Shown piece by piece: positions 25,368 through 36,025 of a stretch of 64,000 nt of DNA (within the stretch, counting starts at the first letter, position 1; every line of letters starts with the position of its first letter). This DNA comes from Dichotomicrobium sp964540795. Lineage in GTDB: Bacteria > Pseudomonadota > Alphaproteobacteria > Rhizobiales > Rhodomicrobiaceae. The notes below the pieces were generated by a model. That model ran no database searches. It was given only the letters and a program-made list of their open reading frames with translations, and was not told the DNA's origin. Made by a program: the position numbers and the translations under genes. The stretch spans positions 107,031-171,030 of the forward strand of contig CAZINX010000006.1 of NCBI GenBank assembly GCA_964540795.1, given 5' to 3'.

Positions 25368-25476
25368 CGCGCGCCCGGTGCGAAACGCGCCCCCTCTCCG
25401 AACGGCCGATTGTGCCGCGCCGCGCACTGCTGCTATAGCCATTCATGAAACTGAAACGAACACCTGCGGGCGGCTT

Positions 25477-26355
<879 letters not shown>

Positions 26356-26389
26356 TCGCCCAACCGGAGACCGCCAATCGGAGACTGCG

Positions 26390-26938
26390 ATGACGACCCA
26401 CCAAGCGAATGACGACCTCAAGGCGCTGGTGCGCACCATTCCCGACTTCCCCAAGCCGGGTATCATGTTCCGGGACATCACGACGCTGTTCCAGAACGCC
26501 GAGGGCTTCAAGACCAGCATCGAGCGCCTGGCCGCGCCGTATGAGGATGCCGGCATCGAGGCGGTCGCGGGCATCGAGGCGCGCGGCTTTATCTTGGGCG
26601 GCGCGGTGGCCGACCGGCTGGGGACGGGCTTCATCCCGATCCGCAAGAAGGGCAAGCTGCCGGCCAAGGCGATCGGCGAGGACTATGAGCTGGAATACGG
26701 CGTGGACACGGTTGAGCTGCATGAGGACGCCATCCGCCCCGGCGAGAAGATCCTGCTGGTCGACGACCTGATCGCCACGGGCGGGACGGCGGCTGCCGCG
26801 GCGCGCCTGATCGAGAAGGCGGGCGGCATGGTCGCTGGCGCGGCCTTCATCATCGACCTGCCGGACCTTGGCGGCTGCCGGCGGCTGGGCGAACACGGCG
26901 TGAAGTGCCATACGCTGATCGAATTCGAGGGCGACTGA
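26390..26938 (+). CDS. apt: adenine phosphoribosyltransferase
   Basis: 182 residues. IPDFPKPGIMFRDIT at 17-31, GIEARGFILGGAVA near 63 and the PRPP motif ILLVDDLIATGGTAAAA near 121 are all APRT-specific. It salvages adenine released by MtnP into AMP. Located 34 bp after mtnP and 1 bp before mtnA. Confidence 0.96.
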   Translation: MTTHQANDDLKALVRTIPDFPKPGIMFRDITTLFQNAEGFKTSIERLAAPYEDAGIEAVAGIEARGFILGGAVADRLGTGFIPIRKKGKLPAKAIGEDYELEYGVDTVELHEDAIRPGEKILLVDDLIATGGTAAAAARLIEKAGGMVAGAAFIIDLPDLGGCRRLGEHGVKCHTLIEFEGD

Positions 26939-26939
26939 C

Positions 26940-27949
26940 GTGAAGATCGATGGGCGGCATTACCGCACGATCTGGGTGAGCGGGGACGGCTGGTCGGTGG
27001 AGATCATCGACCAGACGAAGCTGCCGTTCAGCTTCGAGACCGCGCGGCTGACCACGCTGGAGGATGCCGCCCACGCGATCCGGACGATGCAGGTGCGCGG
27101 CGCGCCGCTGATCGGCGCGACGGCGGCTTATGGCGTATGTCTCGCCCTGCGCGAGGATGCCTCGGACGAAGCGCTGGAGGCGGCCTGCGAGACGCTGATG
27201 GCCACGCGCCCTACGGCGGTGAACCTGCGCTGGGCGCTCGACGAGATGCTGGCCGCGGTGCGCAACCAGCCGCGCGAGAGCCGGCTCGCTAGCGCCTATG
27301 CGCGCGCCAGCGCCCTTTGCGATGAGGACGTCGAGACCTGCCGCAAGATCGGCGAACACGGCCTGCCGCTGATCCGCGAGGCCGCCGAGCGCAAGCCGGG
27401 CGAAACCGTCAACATCCTCACCCACTGCAATGCCGGCTGGCTCGCCTGCGTGGACTGGGGCACCGCGCTCGCGCCGATCTATATGGCGCATGACGCCGGG
27501 CTTCCCGTCCATGTCTGGGTGGACGAGACCCGCCCGCGCAACCAGGGCGCGGCGCTCACCGCCTTCGAACTGGGCGCGCACGGCGTGCCGCACACCATCA
27601 TCGCGGACAACGCCGGCGGGCACCTGATGCAGACCGGACAGGTCGACCTGTGCATCACCGGCACCGACCGCACGACCGCGAACGGCGATGTCGCCAACAA
27701 GATTGGCACCTACCTCAAGGCGCTCGCCGCGTGGGATAACGGCGTGCCGTTCTATGTCGCCCTGCCGGGCAGCACCATCGACTGGACGCTGGAAGGCGGC
27801 GCGGACATCCCGATCGAAGAGCGCGGCGCTGAGGAGGTGACGCATATGCACGGGCGCACGTCGGATGGCGAAGTGGTTACAGTGGATATTGCCGCCCCCG
27901 GCAGCCCCGCCGCGAACCCGGCCTTCGACGTGACGCCCGCGCGGCTCGT
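26940..27949 (+). CDS. mtnA: S-methyl-5-thioribose-1-phosphate isomerase (3' end lost in gap)
   Basis: About 336 residues are visible before the assembly gap. MQVRGAPLIGATAAYG near 52, catalytic Cys in THCNAGWLACVDWGTALAPI near 160 and catalytic Asp in GTDRTTANGDVANKIGTY near 240 are intact, so the enzyme should be functional. It isomerises methylthioribose-1-P to methylthioribulose-1-P. Start is GTG, one base after the apt stop. The last visible residues FDVTPARLV are usually followed by 20-30 more, which must lie in the N run. Confidence 0.93.
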
Positions 27950-28049
27950 NNNNNNNNNNNNNNNNNNNNNNNNNNNNNNNNNNNNNNNNNNNNNNNNNNN
28001 NNNNNNNNNNNNNNNNNNNNNNNNNNNNNNNNNNNNNNNNNNNNNNNNN
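27950..28049. other. assembly gap (100 N)
   Basis: Exactly 100 N, the usual placeholder for a gap of unknown length. The C-termini of mtnA (plus) and the FAD oxidoreductase (minus) both run into it. Confidence 0.99.
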
Positions 28050-28969
28050 GCGCTGGTGAAAGCCGCCTCCACCCCGCCGCCGATACACCAGTCGCCGCAA
28101 GCTGCCAGCCCGGCCTCCGGCGCAAAAATGCAGCCTTCCGCAATGCCGGCGTTGGCGTGGGCATAGCGCCAGCGATGCGTGGTCGCGTAGTCGACCGCGC
28201 CGGCGTCGATCCCGGTCATCCGCGTGAACGCACCCAGCAGAAGCGGCTGGACGGCCTCGGGCGGCTCGTTGATTCGCGCTTCGGACCAGCCGCTGCGCGC
28301 ATGGATCACGAAGGCATCGCCGTCGCCGTCGCGCCCCGGCTTGGCCGAATTGCGGATGATCGCGGCAATCGTAGGGTCGTCGGCTTCGGCCATGTCCCAG
28401 CCGGGGTCATGCGCCTGCGCGAAGCCGAGCATGGTGGTGAAGCCGCCGGTCATGTGATCCGGTACAAGCGTGACTGGCGCAAGGTCGCCGAACAGAGCCG
28501 CCGTCTGCGGCCCCGGAGCGGTGCTGACGATCCAGTCGAAGCGGCCCAGCAGGGTGCCATCGCTGTCGGAAAGTGTTTGCGGCGTTCTGATCGGAGCGAT
28601 CTGAACCTGCGTTCGCAGCGGCGTGTCATCGGTGAGCGTCTTGCACAGCGCGTTCATTGCTGGCACGGCCACAAACCGCTCGCCAGCTTGTTCCTGCGCT
28701 GCGCCGCCTGACAGGCGCACGAATCGGCCCGGCCAGCGCGCCACCCGCCCGCTCTCGATGTGCGGCGCGAGAAATTCTCGGAATGCCGCGCTTTCGGCGG
28801 TAAAACAGGGCGCGCCGTGATCGAAAGCGAAGCCGTCCGTGCGTCGCGTGGCCATTCGCCCGCCCGCGCCGCGCGATTTCTCGTAGATCGTGACGGCGTG
28901 GCCCGCTTCGCGCAGGCGCCGCGCAAGCACCGCGCCTGCCAGCCCCGCGCCGATGATCGCGATGTCCAA
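28050..28969 (-). CDS. FAD-dependent oxidoreductase, renalase-like (3' end lost in gap)
   Basis: About 306 residues visible. N-terminal dinucleotide motif IAIIGAGLAGAVLARRLREAG, then YEKSRGAGGRMATRR, which is the signature of the NAD(P)/FAD-dependent family containing renalase, and the C-terminal FAD contact LAACGDWCIGGGVEAAF, after which sequence stops in the gap. Function in bacteria uncertain (oxidation of aberrant dihydronicotinamides is known for renalase). Encoded 9 bp after the DUF3429 gene in one operon. Confidence 0.85.
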
Positions 28970-28978
28970 TAGCGCCTC

Positions 28979-29413
28979 CTATGCCATCAGCAGCAATACG
29001 AAGAGCGCCGCAATGACGATCGTCGTGATGACCGCGCGCAGCCGGTAGAACCACTCGGCGTGGATGCCGCCGCGCCACAGCAAGCGGTCAATCGCGAACA
29101 GCGCGGCGAAAACCGCGATCAAAATCACCAGCCCTTGCCAGCGCTGCGGCGCGAGCAGGGCCGCCCAGGCCGCCAACGCGCAGACATTGCTGGAGATGAA
29201 CAGGTTGAGCGGCATCGCGCCCTGCCGGTACAAGAACATGCCCCAGTGAATGCCGGAGACGAAGCTGGCGATGACCGCGCTGTAGCCCAACGCCGCCTGC
29301 CAGATCGGCGCGGTCGCCACCGCGGGCGCGAGCGGCAAGGCCGCGACCGCCGCGATGAAGGGCAGCGCGCCCGCAAAGGTCAGAATGCGCGCCAGATCAC
29401 GATCCCTCATCAT
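28979..29413 (-). CDS. DUF3429 membrane protein
   Basis: 144 residues with about five membrane helices. The DUF3429 hallmark is LGYSAVIASFVSGIHWGMFL near 42-62. Function unknown. Adjacent ATG codons at 29413 and 29410; the AGGGGG ribosome site suits the second slightly better. First gene of a two-gene operon with the FAD oxidoreductase. Confidence 0.82.
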   Translation of the reverse strand: MMRDRDLARILTFAGALPFIAAVAALPLAPAVATAPIWQAALGYSAVIASFVSGIHWGMFLYRQGAMPLNLFISSNVCALAAWAALLAPQRWQGLVILIAVFAALFAIDRLLWRGGIHAEWFYRLRAVITTIVIAALFVLLLMA

Positions 29414-29617
29414 GCCCCCTTTTTTGCCGCGTGTTGTTCTTCGCTAACAGCGCCATACGGATTTTCCAGCGCTGCCATTGCCCTCGCGGCTCTCATCTTG
29501 TTTCGTCGCAGGCTTGGTTCTATAAATGGACTCAAGTTGAGAAGAAACCTGCCGCTTCACGTGAAGGGGCGGGCTGTTCTAGTTATTCGCTATTCGGCAA
29601 CAGAGGAGACACCAACC

Positions 29618-30157
29618 ATAGCACGCCGACCAATGAAGCGGCCCGCGCAGCGGGAAGAAGGACCGCGCATAAACGATGCGATTGCAGCACGCCAGGTCCA
29701 GCTGATCGACGAGGAAGGGGAGAACCACGGCGTCGTCGATCTGCAAGAGGCGCTGGACCGAGCGGTGGCGGCCGGCCTTGATCTTGTGGAGGTCTCGGGA
29801 CAGGCCGAGACGCCGGTGTGCAAGATCATGGACTACGGCAAATACAAGTACCAGGCGCAGAAGAAGGCCGCTGAGGCCCGCAAGAAGACCAAGACGGTCG
29901 ATGTCAAGGAAATCAAGATGCGCCCGAACATCGACCCGCACGATTACGACACCAAGATGCGCAACATGCGGCGCTTCTTCGAGGCGGGCGACAAGGTGAA
30001 GGTCACGCTGCGCTTCCGGGGGCGCGAGATGGCGCACCAGCAGCTGGGCATGGATCTGCTGCACAAGGTGCGCGACGATGCCGGCGAATACGCCAAGGTC
30101 GAGCTTGAGCCGAAGCTGGAAGGCCGCCAGATGATCATGGTGCTCGCGCCGCGCTGA
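29618..30157 (+). CDS. infC: translation initiation factor IF-3
   Basis: 179 residues. The N domain contains GPRINDAIAARQVQLIDEEG, linker KYQAQKKAAEARKK, and the C domain carries VKEIKMRPNIDPHDY and VTLRFRGREMAHQQLG, all classical IF-3. The only codon correctly placed after the ribosome site GAGGAG (9 nt away) is ATA at 29618; the first ATG (29633) is 24 nt from it. infC is known for rare start codons (AUU in E. coli) that serve autoregulation, so an AUA start is proposed. The gene is not next to rpmI-rplT, which lie at 41 kb. Confidence 0.95.
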   Translation: MARRPMKRPAQREEGPRINDAIAARQVQLIDEEGENHGVVDLQEALDRAVAAGLDLVEVSGQAETPVCKIMDYGKYKYQAQKKAAEARKKTKTVDVKEIKMRPNIDPHDYDTKMRNMRRFFEAGDKVKVTLRFRGREMAHQQLGMDLLHKVRDDAGEYAKVELEPKLEGRQMIMVLAPR

Positions 30158-30172
30158 TTCGCGCGGGCAGGA

Positions 30173-31705
30173 TCACTCGCCCGAGAACAGATCGGCGTAC
30201 CGCTCCCGCAACTCGTTCTTCTGCACCTTGCCCATTGTGTTCCGGGGCAGGGCATCCACGAAGATTACGCGCTTGGGCGCCTTGAACTTCGCCAGCCGGG
30301 CGGCGAGCGTGCGGATGATCTCCGCCTCGCTCGGCGCGGTGCCCGTGGTTGTGGCGACAGCCACGACGCCCTCGCCAAAATCGGGATGCGGCACGCCCAC
30401 CACCGCCGATTCGCTGATCCCCTCCAGCCCGTCCAGTTCGCGCTCGACCTCCTTGGGGTAGATGTTTAGCCCGCCGCTGATGATCATGTCCTTCTCGCGC
30501 CCGACGATCGACAGCCGCCCGTCCTCCGACAGCACGCCCTGGTCGCCGGTGCTGAAAAAGCCGTCGGCGCGGAACTCTTCGGCGGTCTTCTGCGGACGCT
30601 GCCAGTAGCCCTTGAAGACGTTGGGGCCTTTGACCTCGACCATGCCGATCTCGCCGGCGGGGAGGACATGGCCGTCCTTGTCGGTGATTCGCACGCTGAC
30701 GCCGGGCAGCGGATAGCCGACCGTGCCGGGAATGCGAGCGCCGTCGTACGGGTTGGAGGCGATCATCCCCGCCTCGGTCATCCCGTAGCGCTCCAGGATC
30801 TTGTGGCCGGTGCGTGCCTCGAAGGCTTCGTGGGTCGCGGCCAGGAGCGGGGCGGAGCCGGCGGTGAACAGGCGCATATGCGCGGTCAGCGCCCGGTCCA
30901 GTTCGGGCCGCTCCAGCAGGCGCTCATAGTGCGTCGGGACGCCCATCATCACGGTCGCGCGCGGCAGCGCCGCGATGATCTGGTCGAAATCCGGTTTCGG
31001 CAGCCAGATCATCGGCGAGCCGTTATAGAGCGCGGTGCCCATCGCCACGAAAAGCCCGTGCACATGGTAGATCGGCAGGATGTGCAGCAGCACGTCGCCC
31101 GGCTGAAAGTGCCAGATTTCCCAGAGCGCGCGGATGTTCGTGCTAATATTGCCGTGGGTGATCATCGCGCCCTTGGGCTGGCCGGTCGTGCCCGAGGTGT
31201 AAATGATGCAGGCGGCGTCATCGGCGCTGCGCGGCTCGGTCGGCGCGTCAGCGGGTTCGACATCCGCCCTGTCCGCCAGCGAGCCCTGCCCGGCGCTGTC
31301 CAGCGCCTCGACGGCCTTCACGCCGAATTCCCCGGCCATCTGCCTGACCGGCTCGCGCCTTTCCGGCGAGACGACGACGAGGCTGGGCGCGGCATCGGAC
31401 AGGAAATAGGCCATCTCGGTAAGCGTATAGCCGGTGTTCAGCGGGTTGCTGATCGCGCCAATCTTCAGCGTGGCAAGAAACAGCGCGACATTCGCCATCG
31501 ACTTCTCAACCTGGATCGCCACCCGATCGCCGGGCTGCACGCCGAGATTGCGCAGCGCGTTGGCGTATTGGTTGGTCAGCGCCGCCAACTCGGCATAGGT
31601 CATGCGGAAGGCCGGCGCGTCTGGCGTCGCGGGCTGGTGGAAGGCGAGGGCGTCGCCTTTGGGGAAACGGCGGGCCAGGATGTCGTAGAGGTTCTCGCTG
31701 GGCAT
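30173..31705 (-). CDS. matB: malonyl-CoA synthetase (acyl-adenylate-forming ligase)
   Basis: 510 residues. AMP-binding core IIYTSGTTGQPKGAMITHGN near 167, ERYGMTEAGM near 305, GDQGVLSEDGRLSIVGREKD near 390 and catalytic Lys in PRNTMGKVQK near 497. The MatB assignment rests on overall wording plus context: a MatR-type regulator lies 50 bp upstream and a malonyl-CoA decarboxylase gene is divergent. It activates malonate (or methylmalonate) to the CoA ester. Confidence 0.88.
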   Translation of the reverse strand: MPSENLYDILARRFPKGDALAFHQPATPDAPAFRMTYAELAALTNQYANALRNLGVQPGDRVAIQVEKSMANVALFLATLKIGAISNPLNTGYTLTEMAYFLSDAAPSLVVVSPERREPVRQMAGEFGVKAVEALDSAGQGSLADRADVEPADAPTEPRSADDAACIIYTSGTTGQPKGAMITHGNISTNIRALWEIWHFQPGDVLLHILPIYHVHGLFVAMGTALYNGSPMIWLPKPDFDQIIAALPRATVMMGVPTHYERLLERPELDRALTAHMRLFTAGSAPLLAATHEAFEARTGHKILERYGMTEAGMIASNPYDGARIPGTVGYPLPGVSVRITDKDGHVLPAGEIGMVEVKGPNVFKGYWQRPQKTAEEFRADGFFSTGDQGVLSEDGRLSIVGREKDMIISGGLNIYPKEVERELDGLEGISESAVVGVPHPDFGEGVVAVATTTGTAPSEAEIIRTLAARLAKFKAPKRVIFVDALPRNTMGKVQKNELRERYADLFSGE

Positions 31706-31755
31706 TCGCTGGCGTTTCCCTCGACCTTTGTTTTCCCTGGTTGGCGCGCCCGGCG

Positions 31756-32445
31756 CTAACCGCTGCGAGCCTTGGCCATTCCGGGCGATTGCAGATATTC
31801 CGCCGGCACGCTGGAGACCAGGGCGGCGAAATTGGCGCCCTGCACGTCGATATGCGTGCGGGTCATCGCTTCGGCGCGCGCGGCATCGCCGGCCGCGATC
31901 GCTTCGAGTATCTCGCCGTGCTCGCGGAAGGATTCCAGCGGACGGTTGTTGCGCCGCAGCTGGAAGCGGCGATAGGGGGCCAGCCGGTTGCGCAGGAACA
32001 GGGTCTGCTGGGCGGCATAACCGTTATGGCTGGCGTGGTAGATCGCCTCGTGGAAGGCGGTGTTGGCGCGGTAGAAACCTTCGGCGTCGCCGGCCTCGGC
32101 ATGGCCGAGGCAATTCTCGTGCGCCGCGCGGATCGCGGCGATCTCCTCCGCCGAGGCGCGTTCGGCGGCGAACCGGGCGCAGATGCCCTCCAGCGCGGCC
32201 ATGAACTCGAACATCTCCAGAAGCTGCGGAATGCTGAGCCGCGAGACCTCCGCGCCGCGATGCGCCCTGGACTGGACCAGCCCCGCCGCCGACAGCTGGC
32301 GCAGCGCCTCGCGCACCGGCGTGCGCGACGTGCCGAAACGCTGGGCAAGGCTGGCTTCGTCCAGCTTGTCCCCCGGCTGCAGCTTCAGCAGGAAGATGTC
32401 CTTTTCCAGCGCGAGCCGGACACGTTGCGCGGTCGATTGCGTCAT
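31756..32445 (-). CDS. matR: GntR/FCD family regulator, probable MatR
   Basis: 229 residues: N-terminal winged helix (FLLKLQPGDKLDEASLAQRFG, then TSRTPVREALRQLSAAGLV) and an FCD effector domain with metal-type residues around FHEAIYHASHN and IDVQGANF. Same operon as matB and divergent from the malonyl-CoA decarboxylase gene, as in rhizobial mat loci, where MatR represses until malonate is present. A dyad at 32486-32514 is a probable operator. Confidence 0.85.
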   Translation of the reverse strand: MTQSTAQRVRLALEKDIFLLKLQPGDKLDEASLAQRFGTSRTPVREALRQLSAAGLVQSRAHRGAEVSRLSIPQLLEMFEFMAALEGICARFAAERASAEEIAAIRAAHENCLGHAEAGDAEGFYRANTAFHEAIYHASHNGYAAQQTLFLRNRLAPYRRFQLRRNNRPLESFREHGEILEAIAAGDAARAEAMTRTHIDVQGANFAALVSSVPAEYLQSPGMAKARSG

Positions 32446-32485
32446 TTGGCCTTTGCGCTTTCCCTCCGGCCGAGGACGGCATCTT

Positions 32486-32514
32486 TGTATACTCTTGCAG
32501 CCAAACCGTACACA
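32486..32514. promoter_or_regulatory. probable MatR operator
   Basis: TGTATAC (32486-32492) and GTACACA (32508-32514) form an imperfect inverted repeat of GntR-like TGTATAC half-sites, 41 bp before the matR start and about 285 bp before the decarboxylase gene. The rest of the 32446-32797 spacer shows a 50-codon frame (32632-32784) without ribosome site, which I do not count as a gene. Confidence 0.45.
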
Positions 32515-32797
32515 GTTCGGCAGGCGCGCTCAATAAGGGCTGCGTAAGCACGCGCGGTTATCCTGACGGGGATCGAAACACAAGCCGGCCCATCTCCCCA
32601 CGACTGGTTCTGGGTGGCGCCGGCCTTGAACATGGAGATCGCGCGGACTGCGCCGCCTGCGGGGCTGAAGCGTCACGTCATCGATGGTATCTTGGGGAAG
32701 GGACTGCCGAGGATCCTGTTCTGCGTCTTCGCGCGGATCGCCGCCCGGTTCGCGGACCGGACGGCGGCTGCGCCAATCGATTAGCGAATGCGGCGAC

Positions 32798-34146
32798 ATG
32801 AATACGTCATTCTTTCAGGAATTGCTCAGCGGCATCGCCGAACGCGGCCGCCAGTTGATCGACCTGTCCATCGGCGGTCACGCCGATTCGATCGAGGAGC
32901 TGTCACGCGCGCTGATGTCCTCGCGGGGCGAGGCGGCCGGCGTGGCGCTGGCGCGGCGCATCCTCAACGCCTATGCGGCGCTTGCCCGCGAGCAGCGGCT
33001 GGCGTTCTTCCAGTTCCTCGATGAGGCGTTCACGCCCGATTCGCAGCGCGTGCGCGAAGCCGCCGAGCAATATCTGAACGCGCCGGGCGAGACCACGCTG
33101 CAAGAGCTGGCGCGCAGCGTCGAACCGCCGATGCAGGAGTTCTTGCGCCGGCTGAACATGGCGCCGGGCGCGACCGCCGAGATCGTCGCCATGCGCACCG
33201 ACTTGCTCGACTTCGCGAAGGAGCATCCCGAGCTGGAGGCCGTGGACGCGAATTTCCGCGCGCTGTTCAACTCGTGGTTCAACCGCGGCTTTCTCGTGCT
33301 CCAGCGCATCGACTGGTCGACGCCGGCGAACATTCTGGAGAAGATCATCCGCTATGAGGCGGTGCACCAGATCAAGGACTGGAGCGATCTGCGCCGCCGG
33401 CTCGATCCGCGCGACCGGCGCTGCTACGCCTTTTTCCACCCATCGCTGATCGATGAGCCGCTGATCTTCGTGCAGATCGCGCTGAGCGAGGGCATCCCCG
33501 GCTCGATTCAGGAGCTTTTGTCCGAAGAAAGCAAGATGGACGACGCGCGCGAGCCATCGACGGCGGTGTTCTATTCCATCTCCAACTGCCAGAAGGGGCT
33601 GGCGGGCATCTCGTTCGGCAACTTCCTCATCAAGCAGGTGGCCGCCGATCTGCAAAAGGAAATCCCCTCGCTGCGGACCTTCGTCACGCTGTCGCCGCTG
33701 CCCGGCTTCCGCCGCTGGCTGGAGCGCGCGCGCGAGGGCCACGAGCTTGACTACCTCACCGAGGCGCAGCGCGCCGCGCTGGAGATCGCCGATAACGACC
33801 ACTGGTGGAGCGACGAGGAGCGCGCGGAGGCCCTGCGTCCGGTGCTGATGGCGGCCTGCGCGCATTATCTGCTGCTCGCCAAGAACAGCGGGGGCCTGCC
33901 CGCCGATCCGGTCGCGCGGTTTCATCTGGGCAACGGCGCGCGGCTGGAGCGGATCAACTGGCTCGGCGACGTGTCGGAGAAGGGGCTGCGCGAATCGCAC
34001 GGCCTGATGGTCAACTACCAGTATGTGCTCAAGGACATCGAGCGCAACCACGAGGCGCTTGTGAATCACGGCGCGATCGCCGCGTCGAAAGCCGTGCGCG
34101 GCCTGTTGTTGACCAGCGAATCGTCGAAAGCCCTCGTCGCCACGGG
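32798..34146 (+). CDS. matA: malonyl-CoA decarboxylase (3' end lost in gap)
   Basis: About 449 residues seen. N-terminal helical domain to about 160, then the GNAT-like catalytic domain: FFHPSLIDEPLIFVQIALSE near 213, VFYSISNCQKGLAGISFGNF near 252 with the catalytic serine region and RFHLGNGARLERINWLGD near 372 with the catalytic histidine. It decarboxylates malonyl-CoA to acetyl-CoA. Divergent from matR-matB, it completes malonate-to-acetyl-CoA conversion. Only the last 10-40 residues fall in the N run. A malonate carrier gene, commonly next, is not visible. Confidence 0.9.
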
Positions 34147-34246
34147 NNNNNNNNNNNNNNNNNNNNNNNNNNNNNNNNNNNNNNNNNNNNNNNNNNNNNN
34201 NNNNNNNNNNNNNNNNNNNNNNNNNNNNNNNNNNNNNNNNNNNNNN
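34147..34246. other. assembly gap (100 N)
   Basis: Exactly 100 N; truncates the decarboxylase gene. A carrier gene such as matC could be missing here if the real gap is larger. Confidence 0.99.
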
Positions 34247-34322
34247 CGCCCCCGTCCGCGCGCCGTTTTCCACACCTCATGCGCGCTGATGCAGAAAAAC
34301 CACAACTTTTAGGTGTTTCCCG

Positions 34323-34387
34323 CTCAGGTTGCTGATTATGATTGAAGCAACCTGAGCCGCGCGGTACGCCTGCTTCTGCAACCTGAG
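34323..34387. repeat. 11-bp perfect inverted repeat plus third half-site upstream of porin
   Basis: CTCAGGTTGCT (34323-34333) and AGCAACCTGAG (34346-34356) are perfect complements across 12 nt; a third copy GCAACCTGAG sits at 34378-34387. No T-run follows. Layout (dyad plus direct half-site, 120-180 bp before the start codon) suits an operator or a leader RNA structure for the porin. Confidence 0.5.
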
Positions 34388-34506
34388 GATGCGGCATAGG
34401 GCGTGGCTCCCGTTAGGCGCGTCCCAAGCTTGAGGGCAAGCGCACAACAAAAGCGCGTCGACCTCTGCACGGATCAACTGACTGCAACCACCGAGTGGAG
34501 AAAAGG

Positions 34507-35973
34507 ATGACCGGGGGACTTATGAAATCGACAAGCACTTACGCACTGGCCGCGGCGGCCGGCCTGTTCGCCGGCGCGCTGGCGATCTCGCCGGCGAAAG
34601 CGGCCGATCTGGGCGGCGACTGCTGCGCGGATCTGGAGGAGCGGGTCGCCGAGCTTGAGGCCACCACGGTCCGCAAGGGCAACCGCGTGGTCTCCGTCCA
34701 GCTTTACGGCCAGGTCAACAAGGCCCTGCTGTTCTGGGATGACGGCGTCGACAGCGACGTGTACGTCGTCGACAACGACTACTCCGGCACGCGGATGGGC
34801 CTGCGCGGCGAGGGCAATATCCAGCCGGGCTGGGATGCCGGCTACCGGATCGAGTTCCAGTTCCGCGATGCGCAGCTGACCGGGGTGTCGCAGAACAACG
34901 ACGACACCGACGACGGCATCACATTCCGCATCTTCGACACCTACATCAATAGCGAGCGGTTCGGCCGCGTCTCGCTGGGCCAGGGCGACACGGCCTCGAA
35001 CGGCATCACCGAGATCAATCTCGGCGGCGCGCCGGTCGACTCCAGCTGGGCCGCCACCGTCAACCAGAGCTTCTTCATCCGCGGCACGAGCGTGAACAAC
35101 ACCCGCGGCGTCTCTCCAGGCGTTGAGGGCATCACCTGGAGCGATGTAATCAGCAACCAGGACGGCCTGAGCCGCGACGATCGCATCCGCTACGATACGC
35201 CGACGCTGTACGGCTTCATCCTGTCCACCTCCTGGGGCGACAACGACATCGCCGACGTCGCGCTGCGCTTCTCCAAGGAGTGGAACTCGATCCGCTTCGC
35301 GGCCGGCGCGGCCTACTGGTACAACGGCCAGGGCAACGACTTCGTCGATGGCGGTCCGGCGATCACCGGCTACGGCGGTTCGGCCTCCGTCATGCATTCG
35401 CCGACCGGCCTGTATCTCTCCGGCGCGTATTCGGTCCAGGACCCGGACAAGTTTACGACCAATAGCCCGTATTTCTGCGAGAATTCCGAGGACGAGCTGG
35501 TGGGTGATACCTGTATCGACCGTTCTAATGATTCGGCCGATAACGACGAAGCATTCGTCGATGCTGAGCGCGCTACTTCGCAGGAGTTCAACGAGGATGA
35601 AAAGTTCTGGTACGTCCAGGGCGGCGTCACCAAGAACTGGACCGGCTACGGCGCGACGACGTTCTATGTCGATTATGCCGAAGCCAGGGACCTCGGTCTC
35701 GGCACCTTCACCGCGCTCGGCACGAACGATGGCGGCGTCGCCGTGCCGGATGACGTCCTTGTCGACAGCAAGGTCGAAAAGATCGGCGTCGGCTTCAACC
35801 AGGACTTCGACTCCGCCGGCGCGCAGGTCTACATCCTCGCCGACTGGTATGAGGCGGACCTGACCTTCGAGGATCGCGCCGCTGATGGTTTTGGCGAAGG
35901 TGAGGCTGAACCTGGTGACGCCAGCCCGGACGATTGGTTCTCCGTCGTCACCGGTATGCGCATCCAGTTCTGA
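34507..35973 (+). CDS. outer-membrane porin, Rhizobiales type
   Basis: 488 residues. Signal peptide to about residue 33 (cleavage near PAKAADL), a short coiled-coil LEERVAELEATTVRKGNR, then an Asp/Glu-rich 16-strand type barrel beginning VSVQLYGQVNKALLFWDDG and ending in phenylalanine (GMRIQF), as outer-membrane insertion needs. This N-terminal segment is characteristic of alpha-2 porins of Rhizobiales. One insert around 325-355 carries two cysteines. The ATG at 34507 follows GGAG by 6 nt; the ATG at 34522 is an alternative. Strong terminator downstream. Confidence 0.92.
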   Translation: MTGGLMKSTSTYALAAAAGLFAGALAISPAKAADLGGDCCADLEERVAELEATTVRKGNRVVSVQLYGQVNKALLFWDDGVDSDVYVVDNDYSGTRMGLRGEGNIQPGWDAGYRIEFQFRDAQLTGVSQNNDDTDDGITFRIFDTYINSERFGRVSLGQGDTASNGITEINLGGAPVDSSWAATVNQSFFIRGTSVNNTRGVSPGVEGITWSDVISNQDGLSRDDRIRYDTPTLYGFILSTSWGDNDIADVALRFSKEWNSIRFAAGAAYWYNGQGNDFVDGGPAITGYGGSASVMHSPTGLYLSGAYSVQDPDKFTTNSPYFCENSEDELVGDTCIDRSNDSADNDEAFVDAERATSQEFNEDEKFWYVQGGVTKNWTGYGATTFYVDYAEARDLGLGTFTALGTNDGGVAVPDDVLVDSKVEKIGVGFNQDFDSAGAQVYILADWYEADLTFEDRAADGFGEGEAEPGDASPDDWFSVVTGMRIQF

Positions 35974-36025
35974 TCTCGCGTTTCCTCCTCTCTAGCGGGG
36001 CCGCCGGTGAAAAGCCGGCAACCTT

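Noticed and set aside
23622..25442. 606-codon minus-strand frame over caxA and the FolM-like SDR
   Set aside because: Spans two conserved plus-strand genes and has low-complexity Arg/Asp/Gln-rich sequence.
32632..32784. 50-codon plus-strand frame between matR and the decarboxylase gene
   Set aside because: No ribosome site and no domain; lies in the regulatory spacer.
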